64,000 bases of DNA from Nocardioides plantarum (GCF_006346395.1 NZ_VDMS01000005.1:310001-374000); one strand, 5' to 3'; positions 1 through 8,503 are shown, counted from the stretch's first letter. The notes: generated by a model not told the origin, from the letters alone. Made by a program: numbers and translations.

Positions 1-30
1 GCGGTCATGACGGCCCTCGGGCTGCCGTGA
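1..30 (+). CDS. 3' tail of an upstream gene (partial)
   Basis: The window opens inside a frame that reads AVMTALGLP and stops with TGA at 28-30. The stop overlaps the GTG start of the chromate transporter gene by four bases (GTGA), as expected for a translationally coupled upstream gene. Nine codons are too few to identify the product; chromate transporters are often preceded by a small regulator, but that is only a guess here. Confidence 0.35.
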   Translation, partial: AVMTALGLP

Positions 31-1388
31 CCGGGGCGGGTGCTCGGCCCGACGTGGTACCGCTGCGTCAGGCCGCCCGCACCTGGTTCCTGATCTCGCT
101 GCAGACCTTCGGTGGCCCCGCGGGGCAGATCGCGGTGATGCAGCGGACGCTCGTGGACGAGCAGCGGTGGATCGGGCAGCAGCGCTTCCTGTTCGCCCTG
201 TCCTACTGCACGCTGCTCCCCGGACCCGAGGCCCAGCAGCTCGCGACGTACGTCGGCTGGCTGCTGAACGGCGTGCGCGGCGCCCTGGTCGCCGGTGTCC
301 TGTTCATCCTGCCGGGCGTCGTGACCCTGCTCGCGCTGTCGGCGGTCTACGTCGGCCTCGGGGACACGACCGTGGTCGAGTCGCTCTTCCTCGGGCTGGG
401 CCCGGCGGTGATCGCGATCGTCGCGCAGGCCGTCGTACGCCTGGCGGGGCGGGGGCTGGCGCACCCGGCGCTGACGGTGCTGGCCGCGGTCGCGTTCGTC
501 GCCCTGGCGGCGTTCTCGGTGCCGTTCCCGGCCGTGGTCGCCGCGGGTGCCGTGGTCGGCTGGGTCCTGGGGCGCCGGGTCCCGGGCCTCGCTGCGCAGG
601 CGAGGGCGGTCCCGGACGACGGCCCGGCGCCCCTCGTCAGCGACGACGCGCTGCACACCGAGCGGCCCTCGGGGCGGCGTACGGCGACGATCCTTGTCAC
701 CGGGCTGGCGCTGTGGGCGTTGCCGGTCGCGGTGGCCGCGGTGGTGTTCGGCCGCACGAGCGTCTACGTGGACCAGGGCCTGTTCTTCTCCGGCGCCGCC
801 GTGGTGACCTTCGGCGGCGCGTACGCCGTGCTGGCCTACGTCGCGCAGCAGGCGGTCTCCACCTACGCGTGGTTGGCCCCCGGCGAGATGGTCCGCGGGC
901 TCGCGCTCGCCGAGTCCACCCCCGGGCCGCTGGTCATGGTGGTGCAGTTCGTCGCGTTCGTCGGCGCCTACCGCGACCCCGGCTCGCTGAACCCCTGGGT
1001 GGCCGCCGTGCTGGCCGCCCTGCTCACCACGTGGGTCACCTTCGTGCCGTGCTTCCTGTTCATCCTGCTCGGGGCGCCGTACGTCGAGCGCCTGCGGGGC
1101 AACCGGTCGCTCGCCTCGGCGCTCACCGGGATCACCGCGGCCGTCGTGGGGGTGATCGCGAGCCTGGCCGTCTACTTCGCCGTGCACACGCTCTTCGGCC
1201 GCACCGAGCCGCTCACCGGCGGCCCGTTCGACCTCGAGGTGCCCGTCGTCGGCTCGGTGCGGTGGGCGGCCCTCGCCATCACCGCGGTGGCTCTGGTGCT
1301 CGTGCTCCGGCTGGGCTGGAGCCCGCTGCGCACGCTCGGCGTGTGTGCCGTGGTGGGCATGGTGGTCGGGCTCGCGACGAACGTCTGA
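27..1388 (+). CDS. chrA: Chromate efflux transporter, ChrA (CHR) family
   Basis: This is a 453-residue polytopic membrane protein of the CHR family, which exports chromate or related oxyanions driven by the membrane potential. It has the two-half layout of long-chain CHR proteins: an N-terminal half with the family signature around residues 20-80 (LQTFGGPAGQIAVM, then LLPGPEAQQLATYVGW) and a second half that repeats the pattern near residues 255-310 (VVTFGGAYAVLAY and ESTPGPLVMVVQFVAFVGAY). A polar loop near residues 190-215 joins the halves. The length is normal. The start is GTG at 27, overlapping the previous stop. The family assignment is firm; the substrate is inferred, since some CHR proteins carry other anions. 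Confidence 0.9.
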   Translation: MTGAGARPDVVPLRQAARTWFLISLQTFGGPAGQIAVMQRTLVDEQRWIGQQRFLFALSYCTLLPGPEAQQLATYVGWLLNGVRGALVAGVLFILPGVVTLLALSAVYVGLGDTTVVESLFLGLGPAVIAIVAQAVVRLAGRGLAHPALTVLAAVAFVALAAFSVPFPAVVAAGAVVGWVLGRRVPGLAAQARAVPDDGPAPLVSDDALHTERPSGRRTATILVTGLALWALPVAVAAVVFGRTSVYVDQGLFFSGAAVVTFGGAYAVLAYVAQQAVSTYAWLAPGEMVRGLALAESTPGPLVMVVQFVAFVGAYRDPGSLNPWVAAVLAALLTTWVTFVPCFLFILLGAPYVERLRGNRSLASALTGITAAVVGVIASLAVYFAVHTLFGRTEPLTGGPFDLEVPVVGSVRWAALAITAVALVLVLRLGWSPLRTLGVCAVVGMVVGLATNV

Positions 1389-1521
1389 GGGCTCGCCGCC
1401 AGGTACCTCAGGCGGTGTTCGGCCCGGGGTCGGTGCCCGCAGCGAGCGCGACGGCGAGGACTCCGCTCTGGTGCTGTAACTTGATTCGTTCACCACAGAT
1501 AACAGGACGGCAGGCGGCGCA

Positions 1522-3015
1522 GTGACTGCAGCATCGACGAGGGCGTGGGTGGCGCGTGTGCTGGCCCTGGTGATCCTGGCGCTCGGGCTCGCCGCCGCCG
1601 TGGGCGCGCCGACCGCGAGCGCGGCCGGCGAGGAGAAGCGGCCGGTGCTCCGGGTCGGCACCGAGGGCACCTACCCGCCGTTCAGCTACGAGGACGGCGG
1701 CGACCTCAAGGGCTACGACATCGACGTGATGAAGGCCGTCGCCGACGAGGCCGGGTTCGACGTCGAGTTCGTGGAGGCGCCGTTCGACGCGCTGTTCCCG
1801 GCGCTCGACTCCGGACGCATCGACGTCATCGCCAACCAGGTCACGATCAACCCCGAGCGCGAGGCGCGCTACCTGTTCACCCGCCCGTACACCTACTCGC
1901 GCGGCGTCATCGTCACCGCGACCGACACCGACGACATCACGACGCTCGCCGATCTCAAGGGGCAGACGGCCGCGCAGTCCGAGACCAGCAACTGGGCGCA
2001 GGTCGCCCGTGACGCCGGGGCGAACGTCGAGTCGGTCGAGGGCTTCGCCCAGGCGGCCGAGCTGCTGGTGCAGGGCCGCGTCGACGTCATCGTCAACGAC
2101 AGCATCGCCGTCCTGGACTACCTCGCGACCACGGGCTCGAAGGACGTCGAGATCAAGGGCGAGGTCGACGACGAGGTCAGCGAGCAGGCCCTGGTCTTCC
2201 GCCAGGACGAGCAGGGGCTGCGCGACCAGGCCGACCAGGCTCTGCAGCGCCTGACCGCCGACGGTCGGCTGAAGGAGATCTCCGAGGGCTACTTCAAGGC
2301 CGACGTCTCGGCCGAGGACGGCGGCGACGTCGAGGTCGAGGGCTCCGGCAAGGGCAAGAGCACCTGGGACGTCGTCCGCGAGGCCGTCCCGCCGATGCTC
2401 TGGGGTGTCGTCAAGGGCACGGTCCCGCTCACGATCATCAGCTTCCTGGCCGGACTGCTGATCGCGCTCGCGGTCGCGCTCGCGCGACTCTCCTCGTCGC
2501 GGGCGCTGCGGCTGCCGGCGCGGTTCTACATCTCGCTGATCCGCGGCACCCCGTTGCTGGTGCAGCTCTTCGTGGTCTTCTACGGCCTGCCGCAGATCGG
2601 CATCAAGCTGCCCGGCTTCACCGCCGCGTGCCTCGCACTCAGCCTCAACGTCGGTGGCTACGCCGCCGAGATCATCCGGGCGTCGATCCTGTCGGTGCCG
2701 CGCGGCCAGTTCGAGGCGGCGACCACCATCGGCATGGGCTACCGGCAGTCGCTGCGCCGGATCGTCCTCCCACAGGCCTCCCGGATCGCCGTGCCGCCGC
2801 TGTCCAACACGCTGCTGTCGCTGGTCAAGGACACCTCACTGGTGTCGATCGTGCTGGTGACCGACCCGTTCCGCGAGGCGCAGAAGGCGGCCTCGGCCAG
2901 CGGTGAGTTCCTGGCCCTCTACGCGCTGGTCGCTCTCTACTTCTGGGTCATCTGCTTCCTGCTGTCGATCGCCCAGGGCAGGCTCGAGAAGAAGCTGGGG
3001 AGGTACGCCGTATGA
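1522..3015 (+). CDS. Amino acid (probably cystine) ABC importer, substrate-binding protein fused to permease
   Basis: This 497-residue protein joins an extracellular amino-acid-binding domain to an inner-membrane permease. Residues 1-35 form a signal sequence ending at ASA. Residues about 42-270 are a family-3 solute-binding domain (GTEGTYPPFSYED; ANQVTINPEREARY; TAAQSETSNWAQVARDAG; GRVDVIVNDSIAVLDYL), closest in style to the cystine binders TcyA/FliY. After a charged linker rich in E and G, residues about 290-495 are a HisM-type permease carrying the EAA loop (RGQFEAATTIGMGYRQSLRRIVLPQ). The start is GTG at 1522. The downstream ATPase overlaps by four bases, so the pair makes a complete importer. 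Cystine as substrate is inferred from motif resemblance. Confidence 0.92.
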   Translation: MTAASTRAWVARVLALVILALGLAAAVGAPTASAAGEEKRPVLRVGTEGTYPPFSYEDGGDLKGYDIDVMKAVADEAGFDVEFVEAPFDALFPALDSGRIDVIANQVTINPEREARYLFTRPYTYSRGVIVTATDTDDITTLADLKGQTAAQSETSNWAQVARDAGANVESVEGFAQAAELLVQGRVDVIVNDSIAVLDYLATTGSKDVEIKGEVDDEVSEQALVFRQDEQGLRDQADQALQRLTADGRLKEISEGYFKADVSAEDGGDVEVEGSGKGKSTWDVVREAVPPMLWGVVKGTVPLTIISFLAGLLIALAVALARLSSSRALRLPARFYISLIRGTPLLVQLFVVFYGLPQIGIKLPGFTAACLALSLNVGGYAAEIIRASILSVPRGQFEAATTIGMGYRQSLRRIVLPQASRIAVPPLSNTLLSLVKDTSLVSIVLVTDPFREAQKAASASGEFLALYALVALYFWVICFLLSIAQGRLEKKLGRYAV

Positions 3016-3788
3016 ACGACTCCGACGCACACCTGATCGAGGTCGAGGGACTGCGCAAGTCGTTCGGTGACACCGAGGTGCTCAAGGACGTGGGCTTCGC
3101 TGCCGACGCGGGCACCTGCACGGTCCTGCTCGGGCCGTCCGGGTCGGGCAAGACGACCGTGCTGCGCTCGCTCAACGTGCTGGAGACCCCCGACGGGGGG
3201 CTCGTCCGGATCGGTGCGGCCTCGGTCGACTTCGACAACCCGTCGCCCCTGAAGTCCGCACGCCGCACCGAGGTCGCCGCGCTGCGGGCCCGCAGCGGCA
3301 TGGTCTTCCAGGCGCACCACCTGTTCCCGCACAAGACGGTCATCGGCAACCTCGTGGAGGGGCCGATCCAGGTCCAGGGGCGCGACCGCGCCGAGGCCGA
3401 GGCCGACGCGCGGGTGCTGCTCGAGCAGGTCGGTCTCGCGGGTCGCGAGACGGCGTACCCCGCCGAGCTGTCGGGCGGACAGCAGCAGCGAGTCGGCATC
3501 GCGCGGGCCCTGGCGCTCAAGCCCGATGTCGTCCTGCTCGACGAGCCCACCTCGGCCCTCGACCCCGAGCTCGTCGGCGAGGTGCTCGCCGTCATCCGCG
3601 ACCTGTCCGAGCAGGGCTGGACGATGGTGATCGTCACCCACGAGGTTCGCTTCGCCCAGGACGTCGCCGACCAGGTGCTGTTCCTGCACGACGGCGTCGT
3701 CGCCGAGCGCGGTGGCGCCGAGGTGCTCACCGACCCCCGCGAGGAGCGCACCCAGCAGTTCCTGCGACGGGTGCTCGAGGCGCGCTGA
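3012..3788 (+). CDS. Amino acid ABC transporter ATP-binding protein
   Basis: This is the cytoplasmic ATPase that energises the fused binding protein-permease just upstream. All nucleotide-binding motifs are present in 258 residues: Walker A GPSGSGKTT near residue 42, a Q-loop in MVFQAHHLFPHKTV, the ABC signature LSGGQQQR near 157, Walker B VVLLDEP, the D-loop SALDPE and the switch histidine in VTHE. Length and motifs fit the polar amino acid (GlnQ/TcyN) subfamily. Its ATG overlaps the upstream TGA (ATGA), which indicates one operon with translational coupling. Confidence 0.95.
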   Translation: MNDSDAHLIEVEGLRKSFGDTEVLKDVGFAADAGTCTVLLGPSGSGKTTVLRSLNVLETPDGGLVRIGAASVDFDNPSPLKSARRTEVAALRARSGMVFQAHHLFPHKTVIGNLVEGPIQVQGRDRAEAEADARVLLEQVGLAGRETAYPAELSGGQQQRVGIARALALKPDVVLLDEPTSALDPELVGEVLAVIRDLSEQGWTMVIVTHEVRFAQDVADQVLFLHDGVVAERGGAEVLTDPREERTQQFLRRVLEAR

Positions 3789-3799
3789 CCCCTAGGGTG

Positions 3800-3855
3800 T
3801 GTCTCTCAATTCTGGGCGGCGCCACACGCCGCCCAGGCCGCACGCTGACGGCACC
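3800..3855 (+). repeat. Hairpin repeat downstream of the ABC importer, possible terminator
   Basis: Eleven bases after the ATPase stop begins TGTCTCTCAATTCT, followed by an 8-bp perfect stem (GGGCGGCG at 3814-3821 with CGCCGCCC at 3827-3834, 5-nt loop). A closely similar stretch with a different but still paired stem lies at 45599-45660, so this is a dispersed structured element rather than a unique terminator. A weaker, unpaired relative begins at 44461. It may end transcription of the importer operon; there is no U-tract, which is normal in high-GC actinobacteria. Confidence 0.45.
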
Positions 3856-3976
3856 GCAGCTGCTTGAAATACGATGAGTATGCCGACGCACCTGCGGACA
3901 CCGTCATCGCACGACCTGGACGACGCTGGCATAGGCCGGCGTGGGAATGGCTGTGCCGGCTGGGTGTTGAGGCGGT

Positions 3977-4333
3977 ATGGACCTGTACGAGCGCTACCAC
4001 CGGGCCGGCCGCCAGTTCGACCTGAAGGACTACCTGGGCGCGGCCCGCACCCTCGAGGCGCTGCTGATGGACCTCGCCGCCGACACCGACGGTGCCGTCC
4101 ACTCGGTGACCAACGTGCGTCTGCTGCTGGCGCGCGCCTACTACCACTCGGCGCAGCTGGGTCGGGCCGAGGCGACCGCGAGAGCAGTGCTCTCCGAGTC
4201 CCCGACCGACGCCTACGCGGCATTGCTGCTGGCGCGCACGCTCGAGCGCGGCTCGCGTCCTGACGAGGCCCGCGAGGCGATGCGCGTCGCGTCTGCGCTG
4301 GGCGCTCCCGGGACGGCGTACGACGTCGCCTGA
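3977..4333 (+). CDS. Small TPR-repeat protein
   Basis: This 118-residue protein is built almost entirely of helix pairs with tetratricopeptide character: YHRAGRQFDLKDYLGAARTL (first repeat), a second around VTNVRLLLARAYYHSAQLGRAEATAR, and a third around AYAALLLARTLERGSRPDEA. There is no signal peptide or membrane segment, so it is cytoplasmic. TPR arrays of this size mediate protein-protein contact; the partner is unknown. The ATG at 3977 is preceded by GGCGGT as a weak ribosome binding site. It is convergent with the DUF202 gene two bases downstream. The TPR call is firm; the biological role is unknown. Confidence 0.8.
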   Translation: MDLYERYHRAGRQFDLKDYLGAARTLEALLMDLAADTDGAVHSVTNVRLLLARAYYHSAQLGRAEATARAVLSESPTDAYAALLLARTLERGSRPDEAREAMRVASALGAPGTAYDVA

Positions 4334-4335
4334 GG

Positions 4336-4719
4336 TCAGCCGACCAGGACGACCGCGAGCCCGATCACGGCGCCGACCAGTCCGGCGGTCAGGATCAGGC
4401 CGAGCGTGAACGCGGGGAGCGGCTCGTGCAGTCGCATCGCGCGCTCGATCCGGGCCCAGCGCAGGAACGCCAGCACCGTCATCAGCAGGGCGAAGGCGAG
4501 CAGCGACAGCACGAGGACCGTCCGCAGCACGTCGCGCTCGGGCAGCTTGAGCGACTCGAGCGCGATTGCGCCGGCGACGAGCGCTAGCGTCGTGCGGACC
4601 CAGGCCAGGAAGGTGCGTTCGTTGGCCAGGGAGAAGCGCGGGTCGGGCTCCTCGCCGACGTAGACCCAGTGTGGCCGTCGGCCCGCGCCGTCCCTGCGCT
4701 GCTCGGCGTCGTTCGTCAC
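4336..4719 (-). CDS. DUF202 (YidH-like) small membrane protein
   Basis: Starting at GTG (4719-4717) this frame gives a 127-residue protein. Residues 29-45 carry the DUF202 signature RFSLANERTFLAWVRTTLAL, followed by three hydrophobic helices at about residues 42-58, 65-87 and 103-126. The family consists of short inner-membrane proteins of unknown function, often with a charged cytoplasmic N terminus as here. The frame stays open far upstream, but that extension is antisense to the HNH gene and has no family similarity, so the GTG start is preferred. It is divergent from the HNH gene and convergent with the TPR gene. Confidence 0.85.
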   Translation of the reverse strand: MTNDAEQRRDGAGRRPHWVYVGEEPDPRFSLANERTFLAWVRTTLALVAGAIALESLKLPERDVLRTVLVLSLLAFALLMTVLAFLRWARIERAMRLHEPLPAFTLGLILTAGLVGAVIGLAVVLVG

Positions 4720-4908
4720 GGCACCAGCCTCGCAGAGGGTGGCCCGTGCGCTCGACTCCCCCCGCGGCTGGCCGCTCGACTGTGCGCCTCGTGCGGAAGT
4801 GACCACGAGTCGTCCACAGGAACGGGATCCGGTCGGGTTGCCCACAACCCCTGTGGTTGAGCGGGAAACTCGTCCAGGACTGTCGGTGGTCGGTGCTGGA
4901 ATAGACCC

Positions 4909-6192
4909 ATGGCCCAGCACACCGACACCCCCGGATCGGGACACCCGATCGAGGCGTTCCTGTGCACGGTGCTCGACGAGCTGAAGGGTCTGGCCGACGT
5001 CCCGACCTGGTCCATGGACGCAGAGACCACCAGCCGTGTGGTGGGTCTGGGTGCCCGGGTCGCCGCCGGTGTCGCCGAGCTCGAAGCCAGGTCGATCAGA
5101 CATGCCGAGACCCTCGACCTCCCCGACACCGCCGGGTGCCGCAACCTCGCCCGGTGGGTCCAACAGGCCACCGGTGTCACCCGCCGCACCGCCAGGACCA
5201 AGACCAGGCTCGCCGAGGCCCTGGCTGATCTCGAACCCACGAGAGCCGCGACCGCCCGTGGGGAGATCCATGCCGAGCAGGCCCAAGTGATCGCCGACCA
5301 CCTCGGACGGTTGGACGATGAGAAGGTCTCGGTGCATGACCAGGCCCGTGCCGAGGCGTTCCTCCTCGAGGGGGCCAGGCACGGTCACGACGCCGACGCC
5401 CTCGCGACCCTGGGCCACGCGATCTGGGAGCGCCTGGACCCTGAGGGCGCCGACGAACGCGAAGCCAAAGCCCTCGAAGCCCAGGAAGAACGCGCCCGCA
5501 GACGCACCCGGCTGACCATGGGCGACGACGGGCAGGGGTTGACCCACGGCCGGTTCACCATCCCCACCGCCACCGCAGATGCGTTCCGCAAACAGCTCCA
5601 CGCCCTGGCCGCCCCCAAGCACGTCCGCGCCGAGCACGGGGCCGGGTCCTATGACTGGCAGAAGCCGTCGGCCGAACGCTTGGGCCAGGCGTTCGTGGAC
5701 TGGGTCGAGGGCTACGACCCAGCCCAGCTCCCCAAGATCGGCGGCCTGACCGCCACGGTGGTGGTGGTCGGCGACTACGACCTCCTCCAAGGCAAGCTCA
5801 AGGCCGCCCAGCTCGAGACAGGCACCAAGATCAGCCCCACCCAATACCTCCGCCTGGCCTGCGGCGCCGGGATCATCCCCGCCTGGATGAACGCATCCGG
5901 GGAAGTCCTCGCCCTGGGCCGCAAGCACAGGTTCCACACCCCCGCACAGCGCCTGGCCGCGATCGTCGAGCAACGCCACTGCCAACACCACAGTGGCTGC
6001 GACGTCCCGGGCTACCTGTGCCACGCCCACCACGACATCCCCTGGGCCCAGGGCGGTGGCACCGACCTGAGGACCACGAAGCTCTACTGCCCCTACCACC
6101 ACACCCGCGTCCATCAACCTGGCAAGGAACCCATGCACGCGTGGCCCGGAGCTCTGCCCACCATGGGAGTCCGCTCTCGAGGACCGACGTAG
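4909..6192 (+). CDS. DUF222 domain-containing HNH endonuclease (13E12 repeat family)
   Basis: This 427-residue protein has the architecture of the actinobacterial 13E12 family: a helical DUF222 region over roughly residues 30-330 and a C-terminal HNH nuclease module near residues 350-405. The HNH part shows paired cysteines and histidines (C-HHSGC, CHAHHDIPW, GGTDLRTTKLYCPYHHTR), consistent with a structural zinc plus a metal-dependent nuclease site. The family occurs in many copies in Nocardioides, Mycobacterium and relatives and is suspected of being mobile; its role is not established. Codon use is less GC-saturated than in neighbours (for example CCC ACC CAA TAC), compatible with transfer. 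The ATG is 1 nt after TAGACC at 4903-4908, too close for a promoter. Confidence 0.9.
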   Translation: MAQHTDTPGSGHPIEAFLCTVLDELKGLADVPTWSMDAETTSRVVGLGARVAAGVAELEARSIRHAETLDLPDTAGCRNLARWVQQATGVTRRTARTKTRLAEALADLEPTRAATARGEIHAEQAQVIADHLGRLDDEKVSVHDQARAEAFLLEGARHGHDADALATLGHAIWERLDPEGADEREAKALEAQEERARRRTRLTMGDDGQGLTHGRFTIPTATADAFRKQLHALAAPKHVRAEHGAGSYDWQKPSAERLGQAFVDWVEGYDPAQLPKIGGLTATVVVVGDYDLLQGKLKAAQLETGTKISPTQYLRLACGAGIIPAWMNASGEVLALGRKHRFHTPAQRLAAIVEQRHCQHHSGCDVPGYLCHAHHDIPWAQGGGTDLRTTKLYCPYHHTRVHQPGKEPMHAWPGALPTMGVRSRGPT

Positions 6193-6635
6193 CGGATCGG
6201 CCATGGGGCCGACGTGGTGCAAGGCCCCAGAGACTGGAGAGTGCCGGTGTCCGGCAGGCAAGATGACACGCGGCGAAGCCGGTGCGTGTCGTCGGGCCCG
6301 GTCGTGATGTGCCGGACCTCGACCATGCCTACCCGGCCATCGTGTGTGTCCTTGCCCCGGCGCCACATCCAGGCACGCGACGCGATCGTCGGACTCACGG
6401 ACGGGGCACTCCAGGTCGTGACGGCACTGGACCGTGACCATGGCGAGGGCATCCTGGGCCAGTCGCTTCGGCCAGGACGCGAGGACGTTCTCGGTCAGGT
6501 AGCGCTCGACAGGCGCGAGGCTGAACGGGCCGGCCCCAAGCCGCACGGTGCCCGCAACTCCGGTCCTGAGACGGATCTGGCAGCTGCGCCCGCACGGGTC
6601 CCCTTCCTGCGCGGACACCGTGGGACCATTCCGCC
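6193..6635. other. 443-bp gene-poor interval, possible gene relic on the minus strand
   Basis: No convincing intact gene lies between the HNH gene and the orphan gene at 6636. On the minus strand, between about 6510 and 6260, two different frames read like consecutive pieces of one protein (VERYLTENVLASWPKRLAQD and CRHDLECPVRESDDRVACLD in one frame, then WRRGKDTHDGRVGMVEVRHI in another). This suggests a decayed gene with a frameshift, perhaps left by the same event that brought the HNH gene. No transposase or terminal repeats were seen. The evidence is weak. Confidence 0.3.
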
Positions 6636-7439
6636 GTGCCCGCGCCGCGCGAGATCCACGTCTACCCACACACCGGACTCCCCGACCGCCTTCAAGGCAC
6701 CGAGGGCACCGGCACACCGGTCGAGGACGCATTCGTCCGGGCCGCGCGGTGTGCGTCCCTGCTCTACAGCGAGGCATTGGGGAGTCTCCGCTCGATCGTT
6801 CCGAGGCGGTCCATCCGTCTCATGCCGGGCGTCAAGGAGGTCACCGAGCTGCCCGTCATCACCGTCGACGTGCCTGGTCGGGACTTCGGTCACGTGCATC
6901 TCACGACGGCCCTGCTGCAGGTGCCCCCGGTCGAGAGGTCGCGCCTCGCCCTGCAGGTCATCCACCTGGCGGCACAGCAGGCGACGGGCAGAGGGTCGCG
7001 AGCGACGCTCCAGCGCTGCTACGACCACGCGATCGACAACGACCTGGTGTTCCGGTGGAACGGCTCTTGGAGTGCGAGCCCGGACCGATCGCGTGCCGCA
7101 CGTCCCACGTACCGGCTGGACCCAGCGGACGGCTGGGGCCGGGTCGCGCTCGAGATCAGGGACGGCGACGGCGACACACCGACGGTGACCAGCGGCGAGG
7201 CCGTCGCCTTCTGCACCCTCGAGGGATTCCGGCGCAGCGCGCAGACCATGCGGTGGTCGGGGCCGGACTCGGTGGAGGTAGTGCCGTACGCCGGCCTCGT
7301 GGGGCAGCAAGCGGGCCGGCTCATCGTCCGTCGCGAGTCCGGCGCCTGGAGCTCGGCCGTCACCGACGACGTCCACGTCCGGGTACCGGACCTCGACCTC
7401 ACGAGTCGTCCGCCGGTCATCGACGTCGTCGACGCCTAG
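6636..7439 (+). CDS. Hypothetical protein, unrecognised
   Basis: A 267-residue soluble protein with no signal peptide or transmembrane segment. I do not recognise the family. The middle (residues about 65-120) is a regular alternating segment (LPVITVDVPGRDFGHVHLTTALL, then a helix IHLAAQQATGRG). The C-terminal half (about 165-260) looks beta-rich, with a repeated pattern of strands (RVALEIRDGDG, AVAFCTLEGFR, RLIVRRESG). The start is GTG at 6636, giving MPAPREIHVYPHTG; no good ribosome binding site is visible. It sits alone between the HNH gene and the thioesterase. It could be an accessory protein that arrived with the HNH element, but nothing in the sequence proves this. Confidence 0.6.
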   Translation: MPAPREIHVYPHTGLPDRLQGTEGTGTPVEDAFVRAARCASLLYSEALGSLRSIVPRRSIRLMPGVKEVTELPVITVDVPGRDFGHVHLTTALLQVPPVERSRLALQVIHLAAQQATGRGSRATLQRCYDHAIDNDLVFRWNGSWSASPDRSRAARPTYRLDPADGWGRVALEIRDGDGDTPTVTSGEAVAFCTLEGFRRSAQTMRWSGPDSVEVVPYAGLVGQQAGRLIVRRESGAWSSAVTDDVHVRVPDLDLTSRPPVIDVVDA

Positions 7440-7512
7440 GGCGACGGACCGGTCAGCGCTGGGCCGGCGGCCCGGCGAGGTGCGCAGCCCGCGGCCTGGT
7501 GCCCTGTCGGCC

Positions 7513-7552
7513 GAGCTCCTCGACCGGGGCTCGTCGTACCTCGACCGGTGGG
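7513..7552 (+). repeat. Degenerate half copy of the convergent-gene palindromic repeat
   Basis: The stretch GAGCTCCTCGACCGGGGCTC followed by GTCGTACCTCGACCGGTGGG resembles the second half of the repeat at 8425-8483. It lies directly before the thioesterase start, so any coding extension upstream of 7564 would be repeat sequence rather than protein. Unlike the other copies it is between two genes of the same orientation. Confidence 0.5.
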
Positions 7553-7572
7553 TGCTCGCTAGCGTGACGAGC

Positions 7573-8391
7573 GTGACCTCTGTCTTCGACGCCGCCACGG
7601 CCGTGACCCCTCGCGGTGAGCACCGCTACACCGCCGAGCTGAGCGACGGCTGGCTGATCGGGGGCGGCCTCAACGGCGGCTACCTGCTCGCCACGGTGGC
7701 CCGCGCGGTCCGCGAGGCCCTGCCCGGCAAGCCGGACCCGCTGGCGATCAGCGCGCACTACCTGTCGGCGTCGCGGCCGGGGGCCGCCGAGGTCGACGTA
7801 CGCGTGCTGCGCGACGGGGGCACCGTGGCGACGGCGGCCGCCGACCTGCGCCAGGGCGACGTCGGCCGGATCAGCGCGCTCGCGACGTACGGCGACCTCT
7901 CGCGGCTCTCGACCGGCGCCGACGACCTGCACGCGACGGCGGCCCCGCCCGACCTGCCGGCGCCGGAGGACTGCGTGTCCAACGCGGTGTCCGTGCCCGT
8001 GGGCCTCGAGGCGGCGAGCCTGTTGGAGCGCTTCGACATGCGCTTCCACCCCGACGACATCGGCTGGGCGAGCGGGCGGCCCAACGGCAGCGGGCTGATG
8101 CGGGCGTGGTTCCGGCTCGAGGACGACCGTGATCCCGACCCGCTGTCGCTCCTCCTGGTGCTCGACGCGCTGCCGCCGGTCACGTTCACGTTCGGTGCGA
8201 TGGGCTGGGCACCGACGATCGAGCTCACCGCCCACGTCCGCGCCGTACCCGCCCCGGGCTGGCTGCGCGTCACCCACGCCAGCCGCACCATGGCCGGCGG
8301 TCTGTTCGAGGAGGACTGCGAGGTGTTCGACAGCACCGGGCGGCTGGTCGCGCAGTCGCGGCAGCTGGCGCGGATGCCGCGTCCGGTCTGA
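7573..8391 (+). CDS. Thioesterase family protein (double hot-dog acyl-CoA thioesterase)
   Basis: The protein (272 residues from GTG 7573) has two hot-dog halves. The first contains GGGLNGGYLLATVARAV and HYLSASRPGAAEVDVRVLR (residues about 30-85), typical of the TesB-like 4HBT_3 group; the second (about 160-265) holds the matching strand-helix elements around LVLDALPPVTFTFGAMGW. Such proteins hydrolyse acyl-CoA thioesters in the cytoplasm; the chain preference is unknown. The frame is open back to 7480, but that extension reads through a dispersed repeat, so GTG 7573 (or GTG 7564) is the better start. It is convergent with the gene ending at 8504, with a repeat between them. Confidence 0.85.
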   Translation: MTSVFDAATAVTPRGEHRYTAELSDGWLIGGGLNGGYLLATVARAVREALPGKPDPLAISAHYLSASRPGAAEVDVRVLRDGGTVATAAADLRQGDVGRISALATYGDLSRLSTGADDLHATAAPPDLPAPEDCVSNAVSVPVGLEAASLLERFDMRFHPDDIGWASGRPNGSGLMRAWFRLEDDRDPDPLSLLLVLDALPPVTFTFGAMGWAPTIELTAHVRAVPAPGWLRVTHASRTMAGGLFEEDCEVFDSTGRLVAQSRQLARMPRPV

Positions 8392-8424
8392 GGCCTGGTC
8401 GGCGGGGGTCGGGTCGGGTACGTC

Positions 8425-8498
8425 GGCTGCGGGGGTCTCGAGGCTCCTCGCCGGGGCTCGTCGCACCTCGACCGGCATGGGTCGGGCTCGACCGGCGT
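8425..8498 (+). repeat. Palindromic dispersed repeat between convergent genes
   Basis: Reads GGGGGTCTCGAGGCTC (8430-8445), a short GC-rich centre (CTCGCCGGGGCTCG), then TCGCACCTCGACCGGCATGG, followed by a partial second copy of the right end (GGGCTCGACCGGCGTGG, about 8482-8498). The same element occurs near 15.3, 35.1, 35.5 and 51.2 kb. It fills most of the gap between the thioesterase (+) and the gene ending at 8504 (-). It could be a bidirectional terminator or a REP-like sequence. Confidence 0.7.
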
Positions 8499-8503
8499 GG
8501 TGC

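Noticed and set aside
1389..1521. Riboswitch or attenuator before the amino acid importer gene
   Set aside because: Only a weak 5-bp stem (CCGCC/GGCGG near 1398) is visible; no conserved riboswitch core was recognised.
3797..3834. Terminal inverted repeat of an insertion sequence
   Set aside because: The hairpin has a relative at 45.6 kb, but there is no transposase, no matching distal end and no target duplication at this site.
4719..6777. Long upstream extension of the DUF202 gene
   Set aside because: The extension is antisense to the HNH gene; only the last 127 residues match DUF202 and a GTG start is available at 4719.
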